A DNA stretch of 8,389 nt, taken from contig WFPQ01000177.1 in the NCBI GenBank assembly GCA_015487515.1, forward strand, positions 1-8,389. The letters run 5' to 3'. A program made the position numbers and the translations under genes. The DNA is from Hyphomicrobiales bacterium (GTDB lineage Bacteria > Pseudomonadota > Alphaproteobacteria > Rhizobiales > Devosiaceae). Shown one piece after another: positions 1 through 6,183 of the stretch; position 1 is the first letter of the stretch, and every line of letters starts with the position of its first letter. The notes below the pieces were generated by a model. That model was not told the DNA's origin. It did not search any database and was given only the letters and a program-made list of their open reading frames with translations.

Positions 1-1754
1 GTGAAGAGCCGGGAAAGGGCACCGGCGACAATAAGGGCGGGGCGGGGGACAACAAAAACAGGTCTGCAAGGGGGCTTGTCTACAGGGTCCGGCAATTTTT
101 TCAGACGAGTATCTTTTCTTCCCTTACCCGCCGGATCATAGTTTTGAACCTGGCGGCCCTGATGACTCTTGTTGCCGGGATTTTATATCTCAACCAGTTG
201 CGCGATGGCCTGATTGATGCCCGGGTGCAGAGCCTCAGGGTGCAGGGTGAAATAATTTCGGCAGCCATTGCCGCTTCCGCGACCGTTGACAGTGATGTAA
301 TTTCCGTAAATCCCGACAGGCTGTTGCAATTGCAGCCGGATGCAAATGTTTCTCCCTTGAGCTTTTTTGACCCAAGCCTGGAATTTCCCATAAACCCGGA
401 AAGGATTGCCCCCCTTCTGCGCAACCTTATCACCCCGACCAGGACCCGGGCCCGCATTTATGACAAGAACGGCTTTTTGCTTCTGGATTCCCAGTCTATC
501 TACCTGCCCGGCGAGGTTATACGCCAGCCTCCGCCCCCAAGGGCACCTGCTCCCGTGATAGTGGAAATGTGGGAACGTCTGCTGATGTGGGTTCCGGGGG
601 ACGAGTTTCCCGCCTACGTTGAATATTCTCCCAGCGAGGGCAAGAAATATCCTGAAGTAGGTGCTGCCCTGAACGGGGCGCCAACGGATATTGTCCGGGT
701 TGATGGCGATGGCCGCTTGCTGATTTCTGTTGCCATTCCCGTGCAGCGCCAGCGTGCCATTGTCGGGGCTCTTCTGCTTTCCACGGAGCCCGGAGAAATT
801 GATGCCATAATAGCTGCCGAACGACTTGGGGTTTTGCGCCTTTCCCTTGGTGCCCTGATTGTCAGCACCATCCTGTCATTTTTTCTTGCCGGCACCATCG
901 CCGAACCCATGCGCAGGCTTTCCTCTGCCGCCGAGCGGGTGCAAAAGTCCATGAGTGCCAGGGATCAGCTTCCCGATTATACGGACAGGCCCGATGAAAT
1001 AGGAGATCTTTCCCGTTCGTTCAGGGCCATGACCAGCGCCCTGTTCGAACGTATTGAGGCCATAGAAAAATTTGCAGCAGATGTTGCCCATGAATTAAAG
1101 AATCCTCTCACTTCCCTAAGAAGTGCCGTTGAAACCCTGCCATTGGTCAAGAAACAGGAGGACCGGGACCGCCTGGCCGCCATCATTCTGCACGATGTGC
1201 AAAGGCTGGACCGCCTGATTTCCGATATTTCCAATGCCTCCAGGCTGGATGCGGAGCTTGCACGCAATATTGCCAGCAGGGTCGATCTGGCAGAAGTCGT
1301 CACCGCCATGGTTTCCATGCATGGGGAAACCGCCAGGAAGAAAGATGTAAGGGTGAGTTTTCACAATTTTCACGACGGTCCGGTTTACGTCAATGGTCAG
1401 GATTCCCGTCTTGCCCAGGTCGCATCAAACCTCATAGACAATGCGGTTTCCTTTTCTCCGAAGGGTGGCGAGGTAAAGGTTGAGATAAGGGTCAGCAATT
1501 CGCAGGTTCTTCTCAGCGTCAGCGATCAGGGACGGGGTATAAAGGGGGATGCGGAAGAGATTTTCAGACGTTTTTACACGGATCGGCCCGAGGGCGAGAG
1601 TTTTGGCAATCATTCCGGCCTTGGTCTGTCCATTTCCCGACAGATAGTCGAGGCCCACGGGGGAACGATTACCGCCTCCAACAACATATCGGGAGATGAT
1701 GGCAATAATGCAGGGGCCAGGTTTGTCGTATCGCTTCCCCTTGCCGTAAAATGA
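1..1754 (+). CDS. chvG: ChvG-type membrane sensor histidine kinase, 5'-truncated by the window edge
   Basis: This is an inner-membrane sensor kinase that would autophosphorylate on histidine and pass phosphate to a ChvI-type regulator, presumably encoded just upstream. The reading frame is open from base 3 with no stop, and the stretch before the TTG at 144 (residues SSLTRRIIVLNLAAL) matches the normal N-terminus of the family. The real start therefore lies outside the window, and 144 is not the start. About 583 codons are visible. Domains in order: first membrane helix about 141-191; periplasmic sensor domain about 195-830; second membrane helix about 840-900; HAMP about 900-1060; HisKA with the phospho-acceptor in VAHELKNPL (His codon 1089-1091); N box NLIDNAV (1428-1448); G1 box SDQGRGI (1521-1541); F box FRRFYT; G2 box GLGLSI (1617-1634). 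All catalytic boxes are intact. In rhizobia and brucellae, ChvG/BvrS/ExoS controls envelope and acid responses; a similar role here is inferred. Confidence 0.93.
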   Translation, partial: EEPGKGTGDNKGGAGDNKNRSARGLVYRVRQFFQTSIFSSLTRRIIVLNLAALMTLVAGILYLNQLRDGLIDARVQSLRVQGEIISAAIAASATVDSDVISVNPDRLLQLQPDANVSPLSFFDPSLEFPINPERIAPLLRNLITPTRTRARIYDKNGFLLLDSQSIYLPGEVIRQPPPPRAPAPVIVEMWERLLMWVPGDEFPAYVEYSPSEGKKYPEVGAALNGAPTDIVRVDGDGRLLISVAIPVQRQRAIVGALLLSTEPGEIDAIIAAERLGVLRLSLGALIVSTILSFFLAGTIAEPMRRLSSAAERVQKSMSARDQLPDYTDRPDEIGDLSRSFRAMTSALFERIEAIEKFAADVAHELKNPLTSLRSAVETLPLVKKQEDRDRLAAIILHDVQRLDRLISDISNASRLDAELARNIASRVDLAEVVTAMVSMHGETARKKDVRVSFHNFHDGPVYVNGQDSRLAQVASNLIDNAVSFSPKGGEVKVEIRVSNSQVLLSVSDQGRGIKGDAEEIFRRFYTDRPEGESFGNHSGLGLSISRQIVEAHGGTITASNNISGDDGNNAGARFVVSLPLAVK

Positions 1755-1786
1755 CCTGAAGCCGGATTTCGCAGCGGGGTTGCCCC

Positions 1787-2272
1787 ATGGAAAAAAAAGC
1801 AGGAAAAAACATCCATGCCAGTGGCCTGTTATATGGAGATATCGGCATTCTGATCCGTGGTGCCTCCGGTTCCGGCAAGTCCTTGCTGACCCTATCCCTC
1901 CTGGAATTTGCATCTATTTCTGGCCGTTCTGCAATTCTGATCGGTGATGACAGGCTGGATGTTTTTGTAAGGCAGGATCGCCTGATTATGGGCGTGCCAG
2001 CGTCCCTTGCCGGAAAGGTGGAGTTGGCCGGCCGGGGCATAATCGAGCGTCCCTACCGGGAATCGGCCCCGGTATCACTGCTGGTTGACCTGGTCGAGAA
2101 ATTTGAGCGCATGCCCGATGCCGGGTGTTTCAAGGGAAGTCTGATGGGAATAAGAATTGCTTCCTGCCCCGTGCCCAGCCTTGATTTTGTTAGCCAGCAA
2201 CACCAGTTGATGCTGGTACTGGAAGCCGTAAGAGCCCTGGAAAGCCGGGCCCTTTCAGATGGATCTTGCTAG
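1787..2272 (+). CDS. hprK: Short HPr kinase/phosphorylase (C-terminal catalytic domain only)
   Basis: The 161-residue protein matches the alphaproteobacterial single-domain form of HPr kinase, which lacks the N-terminal domain of the Gram-positive enzyme. It would phosphorylate a serine on the PTS phosphocarrier HPr/NPr in the cytoplasm. The P-loop is GASGSGKS (residues 25-32) and the Mg/catalytic aspartates are in GDDR (residues 53-56). The region that normally reads E-[IV]-R-G-x-G reads VELAGRGII here, so the usual Arg is Ala, although an Arg follows two places later. The start is the ATG at 1787: the frame has a stop at 1757 and no other start codon between. It lies 32 bp after chvG and is surely co-transcribed with it, as in other alphaproteobacteria. 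The usual followers (rapZ-like, EIIA, HPr) are absent; the next gene converges from the other strand. Codons 2-4 contain a run of eight A (1791-1798). Confidence 0.85.
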   Translation: MEKKAGKNIHASGLLYGDIGILIRGASGSGKSLLTLSLLEFASISGRSAILIGDDRLDVFVRQDRLIMGVPASLAGKVELAGRGIIERPYRESAPVSLLVDLVEKFERMPDAGCFKGSLMGIRIASCPVPSLDFVSQQHQLMLVLEAVRALESRALSDGSC

Positions 2273-2276
2273 TGGT

Positions 2277-2346
2277 TTCAGCCCTTGTTGTGGATCCTGC
2301 GGCATGGGGCCTGTCCTGGCCCAGGCCTGCTTCAGCCCTTGTTGTG
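2277..2346. repeat. Exact 16-bp direct repeat at the hprK/SDR convergence
   Basis: The sequence TTCAGCCCTTGTTGTG occurs at 2277-2292 and again at 2331-2346, 54 bp apart. The right copy, read on the minus strand, encodes the last residues HNKG and the TGA stop of the SDR gene. Because 54 is a multiple of three, the left copy would encode the same HNKG-stop if translation ran past the first stop. The 38 bp between the copies contain an inverted repeat. This may be a small local duplication or insertion in the convergent gap. Confidence 0.8.
2308..2327. terminator. Possible weak bidirectional hairpin between convergent genes
   Basis: GGCCTG (2308-2313) and CAGGCC (2322-2327) form a perfect 6-bp stem with an 8-nt loop, placed between the stop codons of hprK and the minus-strand SDR gene. 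There is no T-run on either side, so it does not look like a standard intrinsic terminator. The position is right for one, but the evidence is thin. Confidence 0.2.
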
Positions 2347-3162
2347 CCGCCAGCCCAGGATACGTTCCGCCTTTCCTGAATTGAAAAAGCTGCAATTGCC
2401 CTCGAACCTGCCTTTTACGGGCACTTCAGGGAAGAATCTTGCTGCCAGTTCGCGGCTTGGCACGTCGACCGTTGTGTCCGGGGCAACGATATAAAATACC
2501 TCGTGTCCCCTGTAATCGGCCTCGATGCTAAGCAGGCAGGCTTCGGCTGCCGCATCAGACAGGGTATAGGCCCACAATTGCCTGCGTCCGGCCTTGTTTT
2601 CTTCCCTGAAAATTTGGGCGGCCTCGCTTTTTTGTTCGGCCACGAAATGAAACCGCATGCTGGCTATGGTCAGGTCCTCATGGCGGCGGGCAAAACTGTC
2701 TGCCTGCTGTTCGCTTATCCATTTTGACAGGCTGTAAGGGTCTTCACAGTAATTGGCGTGGTTTTCGTCTATGGGAAAGTAGTCAAACCTTGCCTTGCGG
2801 CTGAAGGCAAAACCTATGGCATTGACGCTTGAGGCCAGGCATATGCGCTTTATGCCCTGGGCAACGGCGGCACGAAGGGCGTTGTAATTGCCTGTCACAT
2901 TATTGTTGTGCACCACGTGATCCGGGTCATTGAAAGGTGCAGGGATTGCCGCCATGTGCAACAGTGCTTCGCACCCTTTGAAAGAATTTTTCAACTGCTC
3001 GTAATCGCACATGTCGGCCTTGACAAACCGGACATTTTCATCACTGGTTTCGTCATTGGGCAAAACACGGTCTATGCTTACCACCTGATGTCCCCTGGCA
3101 ATTGCTGCTCTGGCGATTGTTTTTCCCAGCTTTCCGCTGCCTCCGGTCAAAGCGATTTTCAT
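2332..3162 (-). CDS. Extended SDR family NAD(P)-dependent epimerase/dehydrogenase
   Basis: The protein is a 276-residue cytosolic Rossmann-fold enzyme of the NAD-dependent epimerase/dehydratase class. It opens with MKIALTGGSGKLGKT, which carries the nucleotide-binding GGxGxxG motif at residues 7-13. It continues with the LLHMAA segment typical of extended SDRs, a catalytic-serine region ASSVNAIG, and the active-site YSLSK. It ends in a conserved-looking SGKAERILGWRHNKG. The ATG at 3162 is chosen because the fold begins there; the frame is open for 30 codons further upstream (an ATG at 3252), but those residues are not SDR-like. The sequence style (FDYFPIDENH, then EDPYSLSKW) resembles a poorly characterised SDR branch near uronate dehydrogenase and UDP-glucose 4-epimerase, so the substrate is probably a sugar or sugar acid but cannot be named. 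It follows the DUF3422 gene on the same strand after about 106 bp and has its own operator-like sites upstream. Confidence 0.88.
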   Translation of the reverse strand: MKIALTGGSGKLGKTIARAAIARGHQVVSIDRVLPNDETSDENVRFVKADMCDYEQLKNSFKGCEALLHMAAIPAPFNDPDHVVHNNNVTGNYNALRAAVAQGIKRICLASSVNAIGFAFSRKARFDYFPIDENHANYCEDPYSLSKWISEQQADSFARRHEDLTIASMRFHFVAEQKSEAAQIFREENKAGRRQLWAYTLSDAAAEACLLSIEADYRGHEVFYIVAPDTTVDVPSRELAARFFPEVPVKGRFEGNCSFFNSGKAERILGWRHNKG

Positions 3163-3195
3163 TTCTATCTCTATTCTTTTTGGTTTTGCCGTTGT

Positions 3196-3208
3196 CCTGA
3201 CTGTCAGG
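3196..3208. promoter_or_regulatory. 13-bp perfect palindrome upstream of the SDR gene
   Basis: CCTGAC (3196-3201) and GTCAGG (3203-3208) are exact inverted copies around a single central T. The site lies 34-46 bp upstream of the SDR start codon, where a repressor or activator would bind, and directly abuts a 13-bp tandem repeat. No convincing -35/-10 pair was found beside it. A role as operator is inferred from symmetry and position only. Confidence 0.35.
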
Positions 3209-3233
3209 TTGCAATGCCAAGTTGCAATGCCAG
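3208..3233. repeat. Two-copy 13-bp tandem repeat in the SDR upstream region
   Basis: GTTGCAATGCCAA (3208-3220) is followed immediately by GTTGCAATGCCAG (3221-3233), 12 of 13 bases identical. On the minus strand the unit reads TTGGCATTGCAAC. It shares its first base with the palindrome at 3196-3208. The layout of tandem sites plus a palindrome before a gene suggests binding of a regulator, but it could be a simple slippage duplication. Confidence 0.75.
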
Positions 3234-3268
3234 TTTCATTGAACGGGCCCACTCGTCATGGGGGCTTG

Positions 3269-4543
3269 CTAATGGTTTTTTCTTATCCTGCTAACTACCC
3301 GCCAGACCGCGATTATCACCAGCGGTGTTGCAATCCCGGTCAGCAGTGGTTTTTCCAGGCCCATGTTTTTCGCAAATGGCCCAAGCCCGTATATGACCAG
3401 GTTTATGGCATAATAGCTTATTGCCACCACCGAAAGCCCTTCCACCGTGCGTTGCAGGCGCAGTTGCAGGTCTGCCCGCCGGTTCATGCTTTTGAGCAGG
3501 GACTGGTTTTGCGCCGAGCGATCCACTTCGACCCTGGTTCGCAACAGGTCTGCGGCCCGCTTTACCCTTTCGGCCATGGCCACCAGGTGGGTTTCGGTGG
3601 ATTTTATGGTACGCATGGCCGGGTCATACCGGCGCATCATGAATTCGGAGAATGTCTGGCGTCCCAGGAATCTTTCTTCCCGCAGTACCTGCACCCGCTG
3701 TTCGACTATGGCGCTGTAGGCTCCCGTGGCGCTGAAGCGGAAACTGGCCTGGGCCATCAGGTCTTCAAGTTCGGCCGAAATAGACAGGATTTCTCCAAGG
3801 GTGTCTTCTTCTCCTCTTTTGGCATCCTGCATGGCGCTTACAAGCTCTGATACCCTGGTATCGATCCGGGCCAGCTGCCTTGAAAGGTTGCGGGCCCGTG
3901 GCAGGGACAGCATCGACATGGTCTTGTATATTTCAATCTCGGTCAGGCGTTGCAATATGCGCCCGATGCGCTGTTCGCCGGTTCCCGGTTTCACGAATAT
4001 GGCAAAGCGCAGGTGTCCTGCCTCATCTATGCGGTAATCCCCCGATATTATTGCCGCCTTGTCAAGTACATAGGAAACGGCAATGCTTTCTGGCTCGAAG
4101 CATTCGATCAGTTGCGATTGGATATCTTCCGTTTTCTGGGGCATCATTTCAACCTGCAACAGGGCCGATGTCATCCTGGTTCCGGGAGTTTTTTCCAGCC
4201 ATTCGGCCGGAAAGGCTTCGAACGTCCTTGGGTCGAATCTTTTTTTGGGAAGTCCCTTCATGAAGAGGGTGTAGGTGACGAACTCCGTGTGCATTTCCCA
4301 TTTCAGCTTGTGCTGACCCAGTTGTCCCGAATAATGGGTGGCATCGGGTTTCGGGTGGTCAGCCCCGAACCTGTCCAGCAGATCCAGCAGATGGGCCCGG
4401 TCCAGTTCCCGGTCCCTGTTTACCGCATCAAGGGGTTGCTTGATGGCCAGGAACACCGCATGGCACGGGGCCGAAATGGCTGGAAACGGGCGCGCGTGCA
4501 ACTCGTTGGCCAGCCGGTAGCGCAGCGGATGGTCTTTGATCAT
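3269..4543 (-). CDS. DUF3422 family membrane-anchored protein
   Basis: The N-terminus, with DHPLRYRLANELHARPFP at residues 4-21, is the hallmark of the DUF3422 family, which is common in Alphaproteobacteria and has no established function. The protein is 424 residues from this start. It has a long soluble N-terminal part rich in predicted helix and charged residues. Two membrane helices close the C-terminus, about residues 370-391 (LSVVAISYYAINLVIYGLG) and 399-419, with a basic tail RIRKNH. This suggests a cytoplasmic domain tethered to the inner membrane. The family's N-terminus usually begins a few residues before DHPLR, favouring the ATG at 4543. An ATG nine codons earlier (4570) is also in frame, but the best promoter would start transcription almost on top of it. 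Neither start has a strong ribosome binding site. The gene is divergent from the glycan operon and upstream of the SDR gene. Confidence 0.88.
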   Translation of the reverse strand: MIKDHPLRYRLANELHARPFPAISAPCHAVFLAIKQPLDAVNRDRELDRAHLLDLLDRFGADHPKPDATHYSGQLGQHKLKWEMHTEFVTYTLFMKGLPKKRFDPRTFEAFPAEWLEKTPGTRMTSALLQVEMMPQKTEDIQSQLIECFEPESIAVSYVLDKAAIISGDYRIDEAGHLRFAIFVKPGTGEQRIGRILQRLTEIEIYKTMSMLSLPRARNLSRQLARIDTRVSELVSAMQDAKRGEEDTLGEILSISAELEDLMAQASFRFSATGAYSAIVEQRVQVLREERFLGRQTFSEFMMRRYDPAMRTIKSTETHLVAMAERVKRAADLLRTRVEVDRSAQNQSLLKSMNRRADLQLRLQRTVEGLSVVAISYYAINLVIYGLGPFAKNMGLEKPLLTGIATPLVIIAVWRVVSRIRKNH

Positions 4544-4575
4544 GCTGAAATATCCATGCCTTGGTGTCATGTAAA

Positions 4576-4603
4576 ATCATATGGGTATTTTTTGTCCTGT
4601 AAA
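4576..4603 (-). promoter_or_regulatory. Sigma-70 type promoter for the DUF3422 gene
   Basis: On the minus strand a -35 TTTACA (4603-4598, 5 of 6 consensus) is followed after 16 bp by a -10 TATGAT (4581-4576, 5 of 6). Transcription would begin near 4569. That is at or just inside the upstream ATG at 4570, so the mRNA would be leaderless there or use the ATG at 4543. Confidence 0.5.
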
Positions 4604-4652
4604 TCAAAACCTGACCTGCACCCTGCACCGCACTGCTTCTTGTCCCGAATGA

Positions 4653-4670
4653 AACCTTGTTCTCAAGGTT
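4653..4670. promoter_or_regulatory. Perfect inverted repeat in the divergent promoter region
   Basis: AACCTTG (4653-4659) and CAAGGTT (4664-4670) are exact inverted copies separated by TTCT. The site lies between the two divergent promoters, about 50 bp upstream of the DUF3422 -35 and about 10 bp upstream of the proposed plus-strand -35. It may be a shared operator; no regulator can be named. Confidence 0.35.
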
Positions 4671-4680
4671 CAATGAGCTG

Positions 4681-4709
4681 TTGTGCCGATTGCCGGCAGG
4701 GGATAAAAG
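4681..4709 (+). promoter_or_regulatory. Weak sigma-70 type promoter candidate for the glycan operon
   Basis: TTGTGC (4681-4686, 3 of 6 consensus) is followed after exactly 17 bp by TAAAAG (4704-4709, 4 of 6). Transcription would start near 4716 and leave a leader of about 57 nt before the ATG at 4773. The match is modest, so the operon may depend on an activator or another site. Confidence 0.3.
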
Positions 4710-4728
4710 ACTTCAATGCGCGTCTTTT
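4705..4728. promoter_or_regulatory. Second perfect inverted repeat, overlapping the predicted -10 and start site
   Basis: AAAAGAC (4705-4711) and GTCTTTT (4722-4728) are exact inverted copies separated by 10 bp. The left arm overlaps the proposed -10 box and the right arm falls in the early transcribed leader of the glycan operon. A protein bound here could block transcription. As RNA the hairpin would be weak because only two of seven pairs are G-C. Confidence 0.35.
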
Positions 4729-4772
4729 GCCCATGCCGTGCGATATCTTAAACACCGATTGTGAATTAGGCC

Positions 4773-6011
4773 ATGGATTTTTCCGGATACGGGCCCGCAG
4801 GACCCGGTTCGCCCAGGATTGTGATAACGGGGGCTTCCGGTTTTGTCGGCCGTCAGATAATTCCCCTGCTTTTGGATGCGGGGGCTGAGCTTCTGCTGGT
4901 CGGGCGTGACCTGCAAAGGCTTGAAATTCTGTTCCCCGCCACAGGCAGAACCGGATATGAAAATCTGGCAAGAGATGGAGCCGGTTATGACATGCTGGTT
5001 CACCTGGCAGTCATGAACAATGACCAAAAGGGAGAATTGTCCGATTTCAGGGCAGCCAACGTGATCCTGTTGCGCAAGGTCGTGGATTCTGCCCTTGAGG
5101 CGGGAATCCCTGCCTTTGTAAACATGGCCAGCCTGCATGCAGACGGTCGCCATCGTTTTGACAACTATTCCCGGACCAAGGCCGAAGCGGAGGAGTTCTT
5201 GTCGGGCGTCAGGGGCATCAGGGTGATAAATCTGCGCCTGCCCGCGGTTCATGGCACCAGCCTTGCCGGCAGGCTGGCCATGATCAATTCTTTTCCATCC
5301 TCTGTCAGGCCCGTGGTTTTCTCCCTGCTTGCAGCCATGAAGCCAACGGTAGAGGCAGGGCATGTGGCCGGCGCCATACTTGCCTGCCTGGACGATTCCT
5401 TTCCCGGTGAAATGATAATTTCCGATCGCCAGATGAAAAATGGCATCTATGGATTTTTCCAAAGGAGCATTGATCTTGGTTTTTGCCTTGCCGTCATTTT
5501 CCTGTTCTGGTGGTTGTTTGCGATAGTCTGGCTTGCCATCCGCTTTTCTTCCGATGGGGGCGCAATCTTCAGTCAGCAGCGGGTGGGCAAAAACGGAAAG
5601 ATTTTTGAATGTTACAAGTTCCGCACCATGTACAAGGGAACCAGGCAGGCGGCCACCCACGAGATTGATGTGGGTGCCGTAACGCCGGTTGGCAGGTTCT
5701 TGCGCCGCACTAAACTGGATGAATTGCCCCAGGTGATCAATATTCTTAGAAATGAAATGAGTCTTGTCGGACCCCGCCCCTGCCTGCCATCTCAGAAGCA
5801 GCTGATTAAAGAGCGCAGGAAACTCGGGGTGCTGGATGTCAATTGCGGCATAACCGGCCTGTCCCAGATCAGGGGGATTGACATGAGTGATGCCAGGCTC
5901 CTTGCGCGCATGGATGCCAGATATGTTGCCCTTCGCACGATTCCGCTTGATCTGAAGATTATCCTTTCCACGGTTGCCGGAGGCGGGCAGGGAGACCGGG
6001 TCGGTGGATAG
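4773..6011 (+). CDS. Fusion of an SDR/epimerase domain with a PglC-type phosphoglycosyl transferase
   Basis: One 412-residue chain carries two enzymes. Residues about 15-220 form an NAD-binding SDR domain: TGASGFVG (19-26), HLAVMNND (77-84), a serine in VNMAS (116-120) and the catalytic pair in YSRTK (Y132, K136). It is shorter than a typical 300-residue epimerase. Residues about 230-412 form a bacterial sugar transferase, which moves a sugar-1-phosphate from a nucleotide sugar to undecaprenyl phosphate. It has a hydrophobic helix (234-257), RVGKNGKIF and KFRTM (282-286), the catalytic Asp-Glu pair in LDELPQ (D316, E317), SLVGPRP (330-336) and GITGLSQIRG (359-368). With one membrane segment it is the small PglC-like type, not the multi-helix WbaP/WcaJ type. 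The ATG at 4773 has only a weak AGG ahead of it, but the fold begins 15 residues later. It opens an operon with the GT4 gene. The natural sugar is unknown. Confidence 0.9.
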   Translation: MDFSGYGPAGPGSPRIVITGASGFVGRQIIPLLLDAGAELLLVGRDLQRLEILFPATGRTGYENLARDGAGYDMLVHLAVMNNDQKGELSDFRAANVILLRKVVDSALEAGIPAFVNMASLHADGRHRFDNYSRTKAEAEEFLSGVRGIRVINLRLPAVHGTSLAGRLAMINSFPSSVRPVVFSLLAAMKPTVEAGHVAGAILACLDDSFPGEMIISDRQMKNGIYGFFQRSIDLGFCLAVIFLFWWLFAIVWLAIRFSSDGGAIFSQQRVGKNGKIFECYKFRTMYKGTRQAATHEIDVGAVTPVGRFLRRTKLDELPQVINILRNEMSLVGPRPCLPSQKQLIKERRKLGVLDVNCGITGLSQIRGIDMSDARLLARMDARYVALRTIPLDLKIILSTVAGGGQGDRVGG

Positions 6012-6183
6012 GGTTATGCAGTTGATCCGGGAGCAGGTGATGTTGGGTATGGAGGAGGCAAGCCTGCAATTTTCAAGTCCGGGGTCATCAAGCCTGGCAG
6101 CAGCAATTCGGGGGATGGCAATTTCAGGGCTTATCTGGCAGGAGATGGATCTGAACGAGACGGCAGGGAAATTTGAACTGTAA
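6004..6183 (+). CDS. Possible small protein between the sugar transferase and GT4 genes
   Basis: A 59-codon frame beginning at GTG 6004 overlaps the end of the fusion gene by 8 bp. Its TAA (6181-6183) overlaps the ATG of the GT4 gene by one base, the layout of coupled genes. GGGAG lies nine bases ahead of the GTG; an ATG at 6016 is a second option. The peptide has helix-like stretches (VDRVMQLIREQVMLGMEEA; SSLAAAIRGMAISGLIW) and an acidic end, with no recognisable domain. Against it: serine is encoded mainly by TCA/AGT/AGC, whereas neighbours prefer TCC, and the frame of the fusion gene is also open through most of this gap. It could be a spacer with chance ORFs. Confidence 0.3.
   Translation: MDRVMQLIREQVMLGMEEASLQFSSPGSSSLAAAIRGMAISGLIWQEMDLNETAGKFEL

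Noticed and set aside
144..146. TTG at 144 as the true start of the sensor kinase
   Set aside because: The frame is open back to base 3, and the residues just before 144 match the conserved N-terminus of ChvG proteins, so the start is outside the window.
3208..3233. Sigma-54 promoter, from TGGC and TTGCA words in the tandem repeat
   Set aside because: The required GG-N10-GC spacing is not met in either copy.
3163..3252. Thirty extra N-terminal residues on the SDR protein from the ATG at 3252
   Set aside because: They cover the palindrome and tandem repeat, are not SDR-like, and the Rossmann strand begins exactly at the ATG at 3162.
3950..4888. 312-codon plus-strand frame across the DUF3422 gene and its upstream region
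   Set aside because: It lies mostly antisense to a clear DUF3422 gene, is rich in Cys, Phe and Arg without any domain pattern, and crosses the promoter region.
4713..5660. 315-codon minus-strand frame antisense to the SDR-PGT fusion
   Set aside because: The plus strand carries all motifs of two enzyme families here; the antisense product has no recognisable motif. Long antisense frames are common where stop codons are rare.
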